This document shows positions 51,379 through 63,220 of a stretch of DNA of 64,000 nucleotides, one piece after another. Made by a program: the position numbers and the translations under genes. Position 1 is the stretch's first letter; each line of letters starts with the position of its first letter. The DNA is taken from NCBI GenBank assembly GCA_027382625.1, contig JAJKFJ010022785.1, positions 124,001-188,000 on the forward strand, written 5' to 3'. The stretch comes from Tetmemena sp. SeJ-2015. Its lineage: Eukaryota; Ciliophora; Spirotrichea; Sporadotrichida; Oxytrichidae. The notes under the pieces are model-generated. The model was not told the DNA's origin, made no database searches, and was given only the letters and a program-made list of their open reading frames with translations.

Positions 51379-51626
51379 GAAAATAAATCCTGTTGTTTAT
51401 AGAGCAAATGGTAAGACTTATGTATTTAAGATAATTTTAATAACATAAAATAACTTTTCCAAAAATTTTGTTAAGATAAGAAAAAGATTGTTGGTAAATA
51501 ATTCTTTGTATCTCTGCAAGAATGGCTATTTTATTGAAGTTTTAAATAATAATTTAATTTTATTTGATCAAAATACTAAAAATAGGTCATATAAACTAAA
51601 GGATGACTGCAATGCTTTTTGATATG
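51379..51626 (+). CDS. Possible small protein or upstream exon (weak)
   Basis: An open frame reads INPVVYRANGKTYVFK and later LCKNGYFIEVLNNNLILFDQ before TGA at about 51623. The composition is more protein-like than the surroundings. The start is not fixed. Another such piece (DAQEGNLKGGCSVLITSQP, about 51900-52066) follows, so these could be upstream exons of the methyltransferase gene. Confidence 0.3.
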
Positions 51627-52145
51627 ACTAATAAATTATCAATATTTGTTTCAAAATAAGGAAACTCAAAATTATTGTTGATATTTGTTAATTTATTCGT
51701 CTAATTAAATCAAAAAATTAATAAAATAATTGCTAAAAGAATTTATATACATTAAAATTTTCAAGCTTCACATCCTCCTCTAAATTTAGGATAAATTAAA
51801 ATTCAACTAACTTTAAATTATAGAATCAATATTATAATTATTCTTCCTAACTTTCCAAACTTATAAAGTACAACATAACTTAAAAATAATTCAGTTTAGC
51901 GATGCTCAGGAAGGGAACCTCAAAGGCGGTTGTAGTGTTCTTATTACTTCTCAACCAAAGATTGTGCCTTAGATAGATAAATTGCTCGTTATTGACTATG
52001 GCTATCAGATAAGATGTGGATAATTTCAGAAGACTATAATCAAAATTTCGAACCTGCTTAAATGAATATTTGAAAAAAGTTTGCCAGATGTTTCAAATGT
52101 ATCTTAAAAAGTGCCAACAATTCAATAATTATTTTTGAAAAGATA

Positions 52146-53791
52146 ATGGCACTCTCCAAACCAACTAAAGTTTTAATCAAAGCAGATTAGGACAAAAAAT
52201 AGAAAGATCCAGAGAGGCTTTCATTCTGTATTTACTGCCATCTGGGGTAAAAGTATAAAGATGCCTTTGGGTATTGGAAAAATCGTCTCCGCCATCATAA
52301 TAGTCACCACAAAGATATAGCGGAAGGCATAAAAGAAATAGCTTGAAGAGATTTTCAAGGTAAAATATTCCTAAAAGCATACAGGCCTAAAGACTTTTAG
52401 GATTTCGATTTCTTCATTGATGAACATTTTGAGATGTACTAGTTGTATGGGGGGTTTGATTCAGCATGCACATTCGTCAAAAACCTACTTACTTTCAGAA
52501 AGAAAAGAAAAGAATAAAGAATTAATAAACTTGAGGAAGTGAGATAAAACCAGATTAAAAGTTAGTTGCAAGAGTAAAATCTATGTCAATCAGAGACCTA
52601 AAATAATATCTAAACTAAATCTGAGAACTTAGAATAAGATAGTTAGGAGCCCGAGGGAACCTACGAGGAGATATGCAAGATCAGTGGAGGATTATATGAA
52701 AAATACATGTCAGAATTGTAGAGCCATCCATCATTTATTAAATTCAAAAACTCGTAGCACCTGCAAGACTCCCTTCAAAAATTCACTCCAATGGAATACT
52801 ATAATCCCTTTGTTAAATGTGAAAATAAAAAGAACAAGCTAAAATCAAACTCAATGGTATTTAAAATGCCGGAGCTTGCAGATGATCAAAGATTGAAGCC
52901 AGAATATTATAAAAACATGCAGAGGCATTTAACTTTCAGCAGATCAACTCTTCTTTTTGTAGGATATAAAGGAATGAAATTAAATGAAGAAGACATCATT
53001 GAATGTAAATCACCAAACTTCTCAAATATATTCTTCAAACCCCAGAAGCATAACTCAGAAATCAAGAGTGAAATAATAAGTGAAAATTAAGAATAGGCAC
53101 CATCACTTACAACCAACTAAATTGCAATCCTAAAAAGAATTTAAAGTTCAAATTCAGAGAAGTCAATACCTATAGTGGCTGATGTTCGAATTAAAAGCAT
53201 TTGGGTAGAGATTAGAACAGCTTAATTACTATATGCAAAGAAACTCTTCGACATCATAATAATGGATCCTCCTTGGGATAACTTTGATGAGCACGCCACC
53301 AGAGGATTTGTGCCTGGTTATGCACTTCTTTCAAATAAAGATCTAGATGATCTCCCACTTCGCACCATCCAAGACAATGGGTATCTCTTAATGTGGGTTG
53401 TTAATGCAAAAAAAGAATATGCTTTTCAATTTGCAAAAAAATAGGGATATACGTAAAAATTTATTTATATTCATAAATAGCTTTTAGATTTGCAGAAACA
53501 TTGATATGGGGGAAAATTACACAACAAAACGAAGTAAAATCAGGAAATGGCTATCTATTAAGGCATTCAATGGAGGAGCTACTCATCTTTAAAAAGGGAA
53601 ATGTCCCTTTAAAGAAGGAAGGCTACAAGCTTCCAAACTTGCTATGCTAGGAGGCTCTGCCAAATTCAGAAAAGCCTCGAGCAGTGTATGCAGTGGCAGA
53701 AAATCTCATCCCTGGGGGCTACACTCTAGAAATATTTGCCCGAAACCACAACTTAGGAAATGGCAGAGTTTCATTGGGTAATTAATTATGA
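52146..53791 (+). CDS. C2H2 zinc finger plus MT-A70 adenine methyltransferase protein
   Basis: From ATG 52146 a C2H2-type finger (LSFCIYCHLGQ .. RLRHHNSHHKD) is followed by one in-frame TGA at 52344-52346 (KEIA-stop-RDFQG). A long linker and a helical region (ISGGLYEKYMSELQSHPSF) lead to an MT-A70 domain: FDIIIMDPPWDNF (catalytic DPPW), LMWVVNAKKEYAFQF, ETLIWGKI, HSMEELLIFKKG, EKPRAVYAVAENLIPGG, LEIFARNHN, and the terminal GNGRVSLGNQL. That GNQL end is typical of the family. A 35-nt intron lies at 53453-53487. MT-A70 enzymes make N6-methyladenine in RNA or DNA; ciliates have DNA 6mA enzymes of this family, so a DNA role is plausible. The TGA leaves its full-length translation in doubt. Confidence 0.85.
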
Positions 53792-53844
53792 TTTAATCAA
53801 TAGAAGTTTATGAATCGCCATCTATATAATTATCCTAATATTTT

Positions 53845-53880
53845 AAACATTTACCCCTATTCAAAAAATGCTACCTTATC
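53845..53880 (-). repeat. Right 36-bp terminal inverted repeat
   Basis: Perfect reverse complement of 43447-43482, starting 53 bp after the methyltransferase stop codon. Confidence 0.9.
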
Positions 53881-54665
53881 ACAAACTCTGAAACAAAGAA
53901 ATTAACCAAGTTCAATAAACTTATGACCCTGATAACTCTTTTCACAAATCTCCTACAAAAAAGGTTTTGCAAGATTGTAAGTTGTGATGAATTTAATGCT
54001 TAATCAAATGGCCATAAAATCAACCCAATATCTCACACTTTAACTACCAAGGATTTTAAATTTATTAATTTATTTATTAATTTAATTCTCTTATTTATTT
54101 AATTTCAGCTATAATGAAATTTTAATTACCAAATGAAATAAATTAAAAATGATATGGTAATCAAGATAAGCCCAAAAATGTTTCAAAATGATTAATTTTT
54201 TGTTAATTCTTTATCGAGTTTAATTTTATTTAAATTATTTACAAATAAATGAAATGGTTAAAGCTGTTGAAATCTTCTTATTTAATCAAAATGATTAATC
54301 AAGAATTTATTTTTACTTTTTTAAAATATCTCAATAAGAAGCAAAATTAATTTCTTAAATACAAATTTTCATAAATTAAATAAATGCAAAGAGATGTATA
54401 AGTGTGTTAATTAAGTTTATGGAGAAGGAAGAATGAATATATTGTAGAGCATAAATATTTTTGTTTGAATTACCGAAATAATTTGGATATGCAGTTAGGA
54501 TATTATGATTTTTATGATTTATAAATTTAAAAAGTACCTTTGAAACTAATTTTTTAATTTTTAAAATTTTTTATTTCCAAATTTTTAAATTTCCGAAAAA
54601 AAATCCCAAAAAAAATTTAATTTAAAAAATTTGATTTTTTAAGTTTTAAAACCAAATTTAAAGGA
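53881..54665. other. AT-rich noncoding region
   Basis: No supported gene. The R1-like phrase CACACTTTAACT occurs near 54034. Confidence 0.5.
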
Positions 54666-55705
54666 AAAATTAAAAATGGGAAAAGTAATAATTAATAGCG
54701 CCATTAGGGAATTCACTCATTAGTAATATAACAGTAAGTAAAAATTTCGAAAAGAGATTAGTATGGTAAAATTTTAAATATAGACATCAGTAATTATAAC
54801 TTACTTTACACTAAAAAATTAGATGTGGAGGATTTTTCTCCATGAGACACTCCTGCGCCCACTCATTAAATTTCTATTTTAATTTATGCGAGAATTTAAT
54901 TGGGTAGCTTAATGTAGTACAACAGCTCCTTCTCGCTGATGCAACTACTAAATTAATATTAATTATTTTCGTTAATATTTAAAAGAATGTTAGCCGATGA
55001 CGCCAGCCTCCCAGATCTTTAAAAAGCACTTTGTTCAAGCTACCACGGGAGGTCGACTCAGCCGGTTTAGCCACGGTGGCTCCATCCTACGTAGCGGCAC
55101 TCATCCGCCCTCGGCCACCATCCTTCAGGTCGCCGACGACTCAGCTCTTTCATTGACCTCTGGTGAAGTCTCTCTGATTGCCGAGATGAGAGCTAAAGAT
55201 GGCCGAGGATCTTTGGAGCGGCAACTCCCTCGTCGGCGACCTGAAGGATGGTGGCCGAGGGCGGATGAGTGCCGCTACGTAGGATGGAGCCACCGTGGCT
55301 AAACCGGCTGAGTCGACCTCCCGTGGTAGCTTGAACAAAGTGCTTTTTAAAGATCTGGGAGGCTGGCGTCATCGGCTAACATTCTTTTAAATATTAACGA
55401 AAATAATTAAGATTAATTTAGTAGTTGCATCAGCGAGAAGGAGCTGTTGTACTACATTAAGCTACCCAATTAAATTCTCGCATAAATTAAAATAGAAATT
55501 TAATGAGTGGGCGCAGGAGTGTCTCATGGAGAAAAATCCTCCACATCTAATTTTTTAGTGTAAAGTAAGTTATAATTACTGATGTCTATATTTAAAATTT
55601 TACCATACTAATCTCTTTTCGAAATTTTTACTTACTGTTATATTACTAATGAGTGAATTCCCTAATGGCGCTATTAATTATTACTCTCTTCCCATCTTTT
55701 AATTC
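54666..55705. mobile_element. Foldback (long inverted-repeat) element, about 1.04 kb
   Basis: The left arm (54666-55139) and right arm (55230-55705) are near-perfect reverse complements of about 455 bp plus degenerate outer 20 bp. They enclose a 90-bp GC-rich spacer. The inner arm contains GTCGACTCAGCCGG and CGTAGCGGCAC, much richer in GC than the surroundings. There is no coding capacity: open frames here are mirror images of each other. Target duplication is not clear. The shape suggests a foldback or MITE-like element. Confidence 0.9.
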
Positions 55706-56648
55706 TTACCAATTTAATTAGGTTTTAACAACTTCAAAAATCAAGTTAAATTAGTAATATTTCTATAAAATTATTGGATGAATAGATATAGATTATGGGT
55801 GATAGTTATTTTTAAAAGTTTTGATTAAAACTTAGCTAAGGTATCAGCTCTGTAATTTCTTACTTGAGATAAATTATTCAATTATTAAAATAAAAAATCA
55901 GAAATAAGATGATACGAAAAAGAAAGAGGAGAAGTATGCACATTAAAGTCTACCAAGATATTATAATAGCAGACCTTTGTTAGTAAACCTTTTTAACTTA
56001 AATATTTATGATGATTACTTATGAGTTTGGCGCTAATTTAAAACTTTTTCTAACTCTATATAGGAGAATTAAGTCATACAAGAGAAATCAGTTTGGGACA
56101 CTCGAGACCTCTAGATTCTTACTCTTTCAGGAATAAAATGGTTAGCAAAAATGTAACCATCCTTTGTGCTACTAATCACCAAAGTTCAGAGATAAAGGTA
56201 AAGCTTGTAGTCGCCATTACTTTTTTCTTAAAGAGTGCATATAGGTGCTGAGTTGCATGAAGGAAAACCTAAAGAAATGATAATGGAGAAAATATAACTA
56301 TATAACTAAAATCTCCTATTTATAATAAGAATGGGAGAAGCGCATTTAAAACATCAAAAGTACCTAAAAAGCAATAAATTAATAGCTGAGTGTATTTGTA
56401 ATCTTAAATCACCTAATTTTATTTGTCCTATATTGGAATTAAATAAATTATATAAAACCTATATTATTATAATTCAAAATTTATAATTTTTTCGCTTAGA
56501 ACATCAAGGAATCAAATGAATAGATTAAAGTTTTAATGCGTTGAGAAAATAATTGATTTTAAATAATAGAAATTAAATTCAATTTCCCGTGACAGGTTTA
56601 GCATTGATACTTTCAAAGATTTTATAAATTAGAAACTATTGTATAGAT
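55706..56648. other. AT-rich noncoding region
   Basis: Nothing recognisable beyond scattered short frames. Confidence 0.45.
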
Positions 56649-57018
56649 TTTAATTAAAATCGGTGGTAGCAATTGAAATCACAGATTCACCCCTGATCTG
56701 CAGCTTGTCCAATAGAGAATAAAAAATTAATATGATTTTCTTCTTTAATCATCTTCGTAGCACCCTCAAAGCAGTGAGATATGACTCACGCACTCTTCTA
56801 CATCCTCATCATCATCTTTATCTTAACTTGTATCTATTATAATTATTGAATGAGCTCTCCCACACAAAAGTTGCAAGATTCAAAAGTTCTTAGAATTTAA
56901 TGCTGAATCGAATGGTGTAATAATTATTTAAATTGGACACACTTCAAATGTCATGGATTTTTTCCATTTTAATTTAATATCAAATTTAATTTTCTTTTTT
57001 ATTAAACTCTCACCTATA
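56649..57018 (-). repeat. R1 dispersed repeat, copy d
   Basis: Aligned with copy b at 19575-19980 in the same orientation (GATTCACCCCTGATCTG, ATCATCTTCGTAGCACC, CTCCCACACAAAAGTTGCAA, AATTGGACACACTTCAA). The acidic frame seen in copy b is broken here. Confidence 0.8.
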
Positions 57019-59063
57019 ATTAAAATGCTTTTTTATCTCACTTTAATTGCTAATTTTTATTTTTAAATTTTTAGCCGCTCTATTCAGACTAATAAGAGGC
57101 ATGTCTTCAGTGCTCATCATTATAAAAGTTCACTTGTAAAAAATACATTATGAATTACTAAACATGATTGCCAATACTCTCTGAAATTAGTGTAAGGGTG
57201 ACTAATCTCGACGGTTATCTACTAGATTAAATCTTTGCGTTAAAGCATCCATAAATTTAGCTTCTAAATTTCCAATTTAATATGTCAATTTCATGCTTCC
57301 ATGTTAATAAAAATAAAAATAGACATTTATACCAACTAAGATTTATAATAGTGGGGTGGATAGCGAGATAAGAAGAATCTAAAATTAAAATATATTAAAT
57401 TTAAGAAGTCAATTTCAAAAATAGTATTTTGGAATTTAGAAAAGATATTTTCTCCCAAAAAATTTAAATGGCTTAAAATATGTTTTTATAATTTTAAACA
57501 ATTTAAAGAGGCTATTCTTTTTAAATAGAATGATTATTTCATCTGGAGGTGTATACTAGGTCCTTTTGCGCTTTTATTATTGTAAAATAATAATTTATAT
57601 AATTGAAGGAAAATTATAAAAATAATATAGTTAAAAATTCTAAAAATAATTATAAGTCTAAAATTAAATATTTTAAATAATAGTTTCAAACTCAATAAAT
57701 GTGGTAGGAATAATTTAAGATTTATATAGGTAAATACAATTGCATAATCAAGAATCATAAAATGTTTTAAAATTAACTGAAGCAAACAATATTTATATAA
57801 AGCCAAGTAGGATCATCAATGAAGGGCAAGTTCGAATTGCAAAAAGAATTTTCAGACCATTATACGTTAAATTAAAGTTGTAAAAACAATGATTTACTAT
57901 TATTTAGAATGGTAATCTAATTGGAAGGAAAAATAAACATATGAAATGGATGAATTCTTACAATTTTTTAAAACAGAATTCCCATAAATAATAATTTCTT
58001 TTTTTTTACATTGAGTGTTATCTCTGTAAATCTCGAAAAAAGACCTTGCTTTAGGTTTCATTTGCTTTCCTTTTATTAATTATTTTTAATTGCTTAATTT
58101 TTCAGTTAAATTCCAGCCTGCATTTGATTTTCATTAAATTTTAAACTAAACATGATTCCTGTATTTGAACGATAGTTAAATTGCTAAAATTGCGTAAACT
58201 ATATCATGAGTGAGTATATTAGATAAGTGAAGCTTGAAAAATAAATAATCACTTTTACTAGAGATATAAATAAATTCAAAGTGATTAATGTCTTATAATT
58301 TAGAGATCTAAATATTAACTTAATTCATAAAACTATTGTAGACTTAAAGGATTTTTCTTAATTTGGATATCATTTAAGTATTAAAATTCTTTTTTTTAAA
58401 TCCTTTCCAACACCTCACCTTTTAATACATTAAAGATAGAAAAGCAATCATGAATCTCTAATAAATAAATGACTTTAGGCATTTGTTATTAAATTTTGAA
58501 ACATTTAAATTCTTAAAGCATAATGGTTTTATTTTATTTAGGATATTAGAGTAACTTGCTAAAAAATTATTTTTTTAGTTTAATCAATTGAATTGATAGA
58601 GAAAATAAAATTGTCAATTCTACATTTTAATACGGAGTTACTTTTATAATATTACTAATCGCTTAAGGAAAACTCTTGCATGATATTTCATTCTCTAATT
58701 CATTAAATTAGATCGGGCAAAATTTGTTACCCCTTAAAAATCTCAGCTTGAGAAATTAATTACAAAGTGAGAATTATTAAAATCTATCTAAAGTTTATGG
58801 TATAGAATGGATCTCAATTTTTCTAACAAAAAATATTGATTAATCTTAATTCAAAAATCAATTTTTTTAATCTCCTTTAATTTATAAATAAATAAAAATG
58901 CTTGCTAGTAGCATCCTTACGAGCCGGAGTTTTGACATCTTCCTAGACTATTGAGGGCAAAGTTCCTTATATTATAACTGAGAATTTGTGATAATTCAAT
59001 ACTTTATAATTAAGTAAAATTGTAATTTTTAAAGCAAATTATTTTAAATTTAATTTTTTTATT
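57019..59063. other. AT-rich noncoding region
   Basis: About 2 kb with no supported gene. Confidence 0.5.
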
Positions 59064-59709
59064 TATAGGTCAAATAAGAATTGTTGATTGGCGACTGCTA
59101 TATCTTAAAAATAAATTATTTCTAATTTTTTTTAGTGTGGGCGCCATTCCTTGACTGTGTTTTTAAGAATTGAGGATTTAAATAACTAACTCAGAGAATT
59201 TCTGCTTGTCAGCTTTGTTTACATTGCCTACATTTAGTCATTGTTTATTTATTTTGTTTTCTTTTTTCGCTTTTCTTTCATTTTGATGTCTTGTTTATAC
59301 TTGTTATAGAAAATCATCAGCAACATCTCCAGTTTGACTGAATATATCAGTCGTGTCTATAGGATTTAAGTTGAAAGAGGGAGCTGTTTTTTTTACACTT
59401 GGAGTGGGAGTGTGTTTCTTATTGTATCTGACTAGCGAAAGAATCTTTAATTGCTATTTGGATTTTAATGATGTATGTCTGTCTGTTCTCCCAAGATGAT
59501 CACGAAGATTATAAAGTAGGCATAGTTATTAAAGTAAAGAACAAATAGGGGACTCCAAGGGAGCTCAACCTCCTCCTTCAATTTTATGATTAGTTTTGTT
59601 ATTAAATTTAAATAGTTAAAACAGTCAAGGGCTCACACTAAAAAACATTAAAAAACATTTATTTTTAGGATATAGCAGTCGCCAATCAACAATTCGTTTT
59701 TGACCTATA
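59064..59709. mobile_element. Short inverted-repeat (MITE-like) element, about 645 bp
   Basis: Ends are TATAGGTCAAA .. TTTGACCTATA. The inverted repeats share GAATTGTTGATTGGCGACTG, then AAAAATAAAT and, after a small indel, AGTGTG and CCTTGACTGT: about 110 bp per side. A TA lies at each end, consistent with a TA target duplication. No coding frame in the interior. Confidence 0.8.
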
Positions 59710-59939
59710 ATATAGATAGAGCATAAAGTTTAAGAAATATACTCTTAAATTATTTTAAGGAACTCTCATTTTTGATTTATTTCAAAAATAGTTACAAAAA
59801 TGACATAAGAAAAGTTAAGAGTCAAAATATCATCATCATCATTATCATGACCGAGGAAGTTAAAGAAGATTTTAAGTTATAAATAAGTACAATATTTTTT
59901 GATTGGTTAGCAATCAGGTTGATAGCTGAGTATAAATCA

Positions 59940-61070
59940 GATATAGCCAAGAATAAAATGGAAATAAAATTAATTTATATTATCAAATAAATTAGATTTA
60001 ATTAAAGGAAGTTAAAGTATGTCCAATTTATGAATAGATGAAGATAAAGAGATAGATATCTCGCTTTCAAACGGCGCTTTAAGGACAATTAAAGAAGCAA
60101 CTCATATCAAATTTTAATCATCTATTGTAGATTTAGAAATGATTTTTAAAATTATAAATAAAGTAATTAATTCGTTGGGGTGCGTTATATTCCTTCCCCC
60201 GCTTGATTATAATAAATTAGAAATGTCTTTCAGAGTATTAAAGTATAACATTATGCAGTTTAAAATTAAAAGTCTGACTCCCTGATCCCTGGTCAGATTG
60301 ACAGGTTTCGAGCTTACAATTAGTCAGATTTCCACACATCTCCTTTTATCACATTTACGTAATTACATTGTTAATAGCAGTAGTTAAAACTTCCCCAAGC
60401 ATGTCTCTCCTACTATGGTCTGTCCCCGTCCCCTGCGAGTTAGATTTCTGTGATTGGAGTAGTTCCCTTGGTCAGGCCGGAGAGCCTCTGCTGGTGGCCG
60501 GAGTCTATGTGTCTGTGTGAGCCGGTGTCTACTGTAAAGGCAGTCAGAGAGCTGATAGTGAAGCAGTGTTAAGGATAGGCTGTTAAGGGGAGGGTGTACT
60601 ACTGTGACTGTCAGAGTACGGGTGGGTGAGGCCACCAGCGGGTTCAACCCCGCCTTTGGGGCTCTCCGGCCTGACCAAGGGAACTACTCCAATACAGAAA
60701 TCTAACTCGCAGGGGACGGGGACAGACCATAGTAGGAGAGACATGCTTGGGGAAGTTTTAACTACTGCTATTAACAATGTAATTACTTAAATGTGATAAA
60801 AGGAGATGTGTGGAAATCTGACTAATTGTAAGCTCGAAACCTGTCAATCTGACCAGGGATCAGGGAGTCAGACTTTTAAATTTAAACTGCATAATGTTAT
60901 ACTTTAATACTCTGAAAGACATTTCTAATTTATTATAATCAGGCGGGGGAAGGAATATAACGCACCCCAACGAATTAATTACTTTATTTATAATTTTAAA
61001 AATCATTTCTAAATCTACAATATCAAATAGAGTTCAGATCATGGTAAATCTGTTATTTAAACTTCTCTAT
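59940..61070 (+). repeat. R1 dispersed repeat, copy e, split by a foldback insertion
   Basis: The left part (59940-60124) carries GGAAGTTAAAGTATGTCC and AAAGAAGCAACTCAT as in copy b. The right part (61021-61070) resumes with CAGATCATGGTAAATCT, matching the CAGATCAGGGGGTGAATCT end of R1. The 896 bp between are the foldback at 60125-61020. Confidence 0.65.
60125..61020. mobile_element. Foldback element, 896 bp, inserted at TA inside R1
   Basis: Arms of about 360-430 bp are reverse complements (left starts TTGTAGATTTAGAAATGATT; right ends with its complement). A TA dinucleotide lies at 60123-60124 and 61021-61022, fitting a TA target duplication. The GC-rich middle (60487-60655) has no conserved coding frame. 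The ends and TA suggest a non-autonomous Tc1/mariner-type element. Confidence 0.9.
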
Positions 61071-61470
61071 TTTGCATTTTTTGTGAGTAATTTGCAAATA
61101 TCCTCGATTTCACAATAAAAATTATTTTTTATTGTTCATCATATTCCAAAATCCGATCACTTTTTAATATCTTTAAAATTTATTAAAACGTTTTAGGCCG
61201 CTGTTCTTGCTTAATTTTTATCCACATCTATATTCCTTCATGTCTTTTTTATTAATTGATAATAAATTTAATATAGAGTTCGATATTGAGGAATTTTAAA
61301 TATTTAAGTTTATGCTTTATAATTAACAAGTATTAAACATTGAAACAAAAACTTAATCAAAAAGAGGAAGATTGAGTTCATGAATCAGAAGCCTTAGTGA
61401 CTGTGTCAGTAAAGTTAGTAGATCAAAGCAAGACTCCATGCCTTTAGAGTTGTAACTTGGAGGGTTGTGT

Positions 61471-62140
61471 TCAAAAATTACCTTCCACACTATTGCGATG
61501 CGAAGACGAAGAGACACCATCATCAAGAAGAGTATGCTTACAAGATATTCCCTTTTCGAATACCTTGTAAAGAAGGAGAGAGAGAGGTCTTGAGTTCGCG
61601 AACGAACTGACAGTGTTGAGAGAAGCGAGGGACAAAACTTGAAGTACGTACTTCATCTTGCTGGTGTTCTTATCGATCATGATACATCGCCATTCGCCTT
61701 CCTTAATGGGAGATCACACTAAGAGAATTTTCCTCAGCCGAGGCGCAACAAGTACTAGTTTACTGCTATTCTCACTGACCTCGTTGACGAGGAGTGACTG
61801 GAGTTGCATGAGTGGGATTCCTTGCACAGAGATCTCAAGCCAGAGCATCATTATATAAACTTTGAACCATCAGAGCAACTGTCATCTAGACTCAACAGAG
61901 TCTGTAAAGAAGAGGAAAAACATGTGAGGAAAGATCGGTGCGAAGGAACTGCAGGCCGTACTTCGCCATAGAAGACCAGACTTGGTCAAACGGTTCAGTG
62001 CAGTGGAATTTGGGTCTATTCAGTTGCAAATCATACTTGAATCGATTGAAACCAGAGGAATACTACTAGTGTGAAAGTTAAGATGATGCAATATAATTCG
62101 CGCAACAAGACATTGTAAGATAGACAGGGTATCAGAACCT
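61471..62140 (-). pseudogene. Decayed coding island, unrecognised, minus strand
   Basis: GC-richer than its surroundings. Minus-strand pieces read KFHCTEPFDQVWSSMAKYGL and QFLRTDLSSHVFPLLYRL (about 62020-61900), MQLQSLLVNEVSENSSKLVL (about 61810-61755) and KEGEWRCIMIDKNTSKMKYV (about 61700-61640), in different frames or separated by TGA. This looks like the remains of one or more mobile-element genes. I could not match it to a family, and plus-strand coding cannot be excluded. Confidence 0.4.
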
Positions 62141-62639
62141 TTGAAAGTTAGAGAGTAATAATCAAGCAACCTATAAAACCTAACACTCAGTTATCTGAGA
62201 TGGAGGAAGCACTTAGTATAAAATTCAAGAGAATATGAGACAGACCGTCAAGGTCACCTTCCTAGAAACTTTTACGACAAGGCTGTTTAGGGTTAAAATT
62301 TAAGCATGATTATAAGTATTTAATAAAGAAATTAATTATACACCAACACATTATTTTCACTTTCTTATCATATATGGGTTTTTGGTTTTGGACTATTCTA
62401 CATAGGGAGTAATTATTTTAGCTAACTATACTCTAAATTTTCTATCTCACTCTAAATTTACTTAGAGGGTCAGATTTTCAGCTAGAGGGATTCAAAACTA
62501 TCTAGAGCATTTATAGAGACTTTTTTCCTTAGCTGATTTTAATTAATTTCACTTTTCACTATCACCCTGATTTTCCTACTAACATAGTAATCACGTTTGC
62601 CCCATTAGTGGGCAAGTCATATGAACGACGGCTCACTGC

Positions 62640-62948
62640 TCACTTTGCAGAGTTCTACAACTTTTGCTAGCGTTATAGTCCAGATTTGTACAAGTCGTAG
62701 AGGAGTTTTGCTACAGCTCTACTGGACCAATCATGATCGCATAGGAATACTATCTACTGAGAAGATCTCTCGCCAGCCCTCTCCCAATAAACTTGTATAT
62801 AGTGTATCCCGTCTCTAAACTTATGGTGCTGCTTCGCCGTATTAAGAGTGATAGCCCTCCCGCGCGTGTGAGAATCCTCTCTCTCTCGCATAGACTCTTT
62901 AAGATTATTACCCAGAGGAATCATAAGGTGAGATGAAGACCCATACAA
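62640..62948 (-). CDS. Unrecognised coding-like frame, possibly part of the same decayed element
   Basis: The frame reads RGRAITLNTAKQHHKFRDGI, HYIQVYWERAGERSSQQIVF and CDHDWSSRAVAKLLYDLYKS, closing at TGA 62642-62640. Gln is encoded by TAA/TAG as elsewhere. No canonical ATG is present at its 5' end, and the upstream sequence is closed by TGA, so it is probably a fragment. Confidence 0.35.
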
Positions 62949-63001
62949 AGATCAAATATAAATAATGTGGATGTTATAGTCTGCAGATCTTTGAAAACGC
63001 G

Positions 63002-63220
63002 ATGAAGTAACTAGTCTCCTCAGCCGAGTACAGTGCAGCACGTACAATTGCATATCATCCTATAGCTCGATCCTGCAAGGAGCTTCGCTGTCTATCAAAT
63101 ATAGACCTCACAGAGATGTACGAACTCGAAAAGATAGATGCGCGCGACTTAACACTCGCTCAACATTACTTGCAGAATGAGAATAACGATGTAGTAAGCG
63201 TTATTACTTTATCTGAATGA
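63002..63220 (+). CDS. Unrecognised small protein, 72 aa
   Basis: ATG 63002 gives MKQLVSSAEYSAARTIAYHP, then LTEMYELEKIDARDLTLAQH, ending VVSVITLSE at TGA 63218-63220. It lies in the GC-richer island, divergent from the frame at 62948. Composition is protein-like; there is no family match. Confidence 0.35.

Larger units (their letters stand above)
43447..53880. mobile_element. 10.4-kb germline-limited element bounded by a 36-bp inverted repeat
   Basis: 43447-43482 and 53845-53880 are perfect reverse complements over 36 bp (reading GATAAGGTAGCATTTTTTGA at the outer end). Inside are a SecA-like helicase, an unidentified two-intron gene, a DD34E transposase and a C2H2/MT-A70 gene. I found introns but no IES in them, whereas every resolved gene on the left has IESs. 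The sequence ACAAA lies just outside both ends, offset by 2 bp on the left, and may be a degraded target duplication. That it moves as one unit is inference. Confidence 0.7.

Noticed and set aside
54997..55338. Open frames of 62-101 codons on both strands in the palindrome
   Set aside because: They arise from the GC-rich inverted arms and mirror each other; there is no independent coding signal.
57534..57806. 90-codon minus-strand hydrophobic frame
   Set aside because: Low-complexity Ile/Leu/Phe/Tyr/Lys composition as expected from AT-rich noncoding DNA.
60600..60671. A tRNA-like B box (GGGTTCAACCCC) in the foldback spacer
   Set aside because: The loop is six bases, no matching A box, anticodon arm or acceptor stem could be drawn, and the flanks belong to the palindrome arms.
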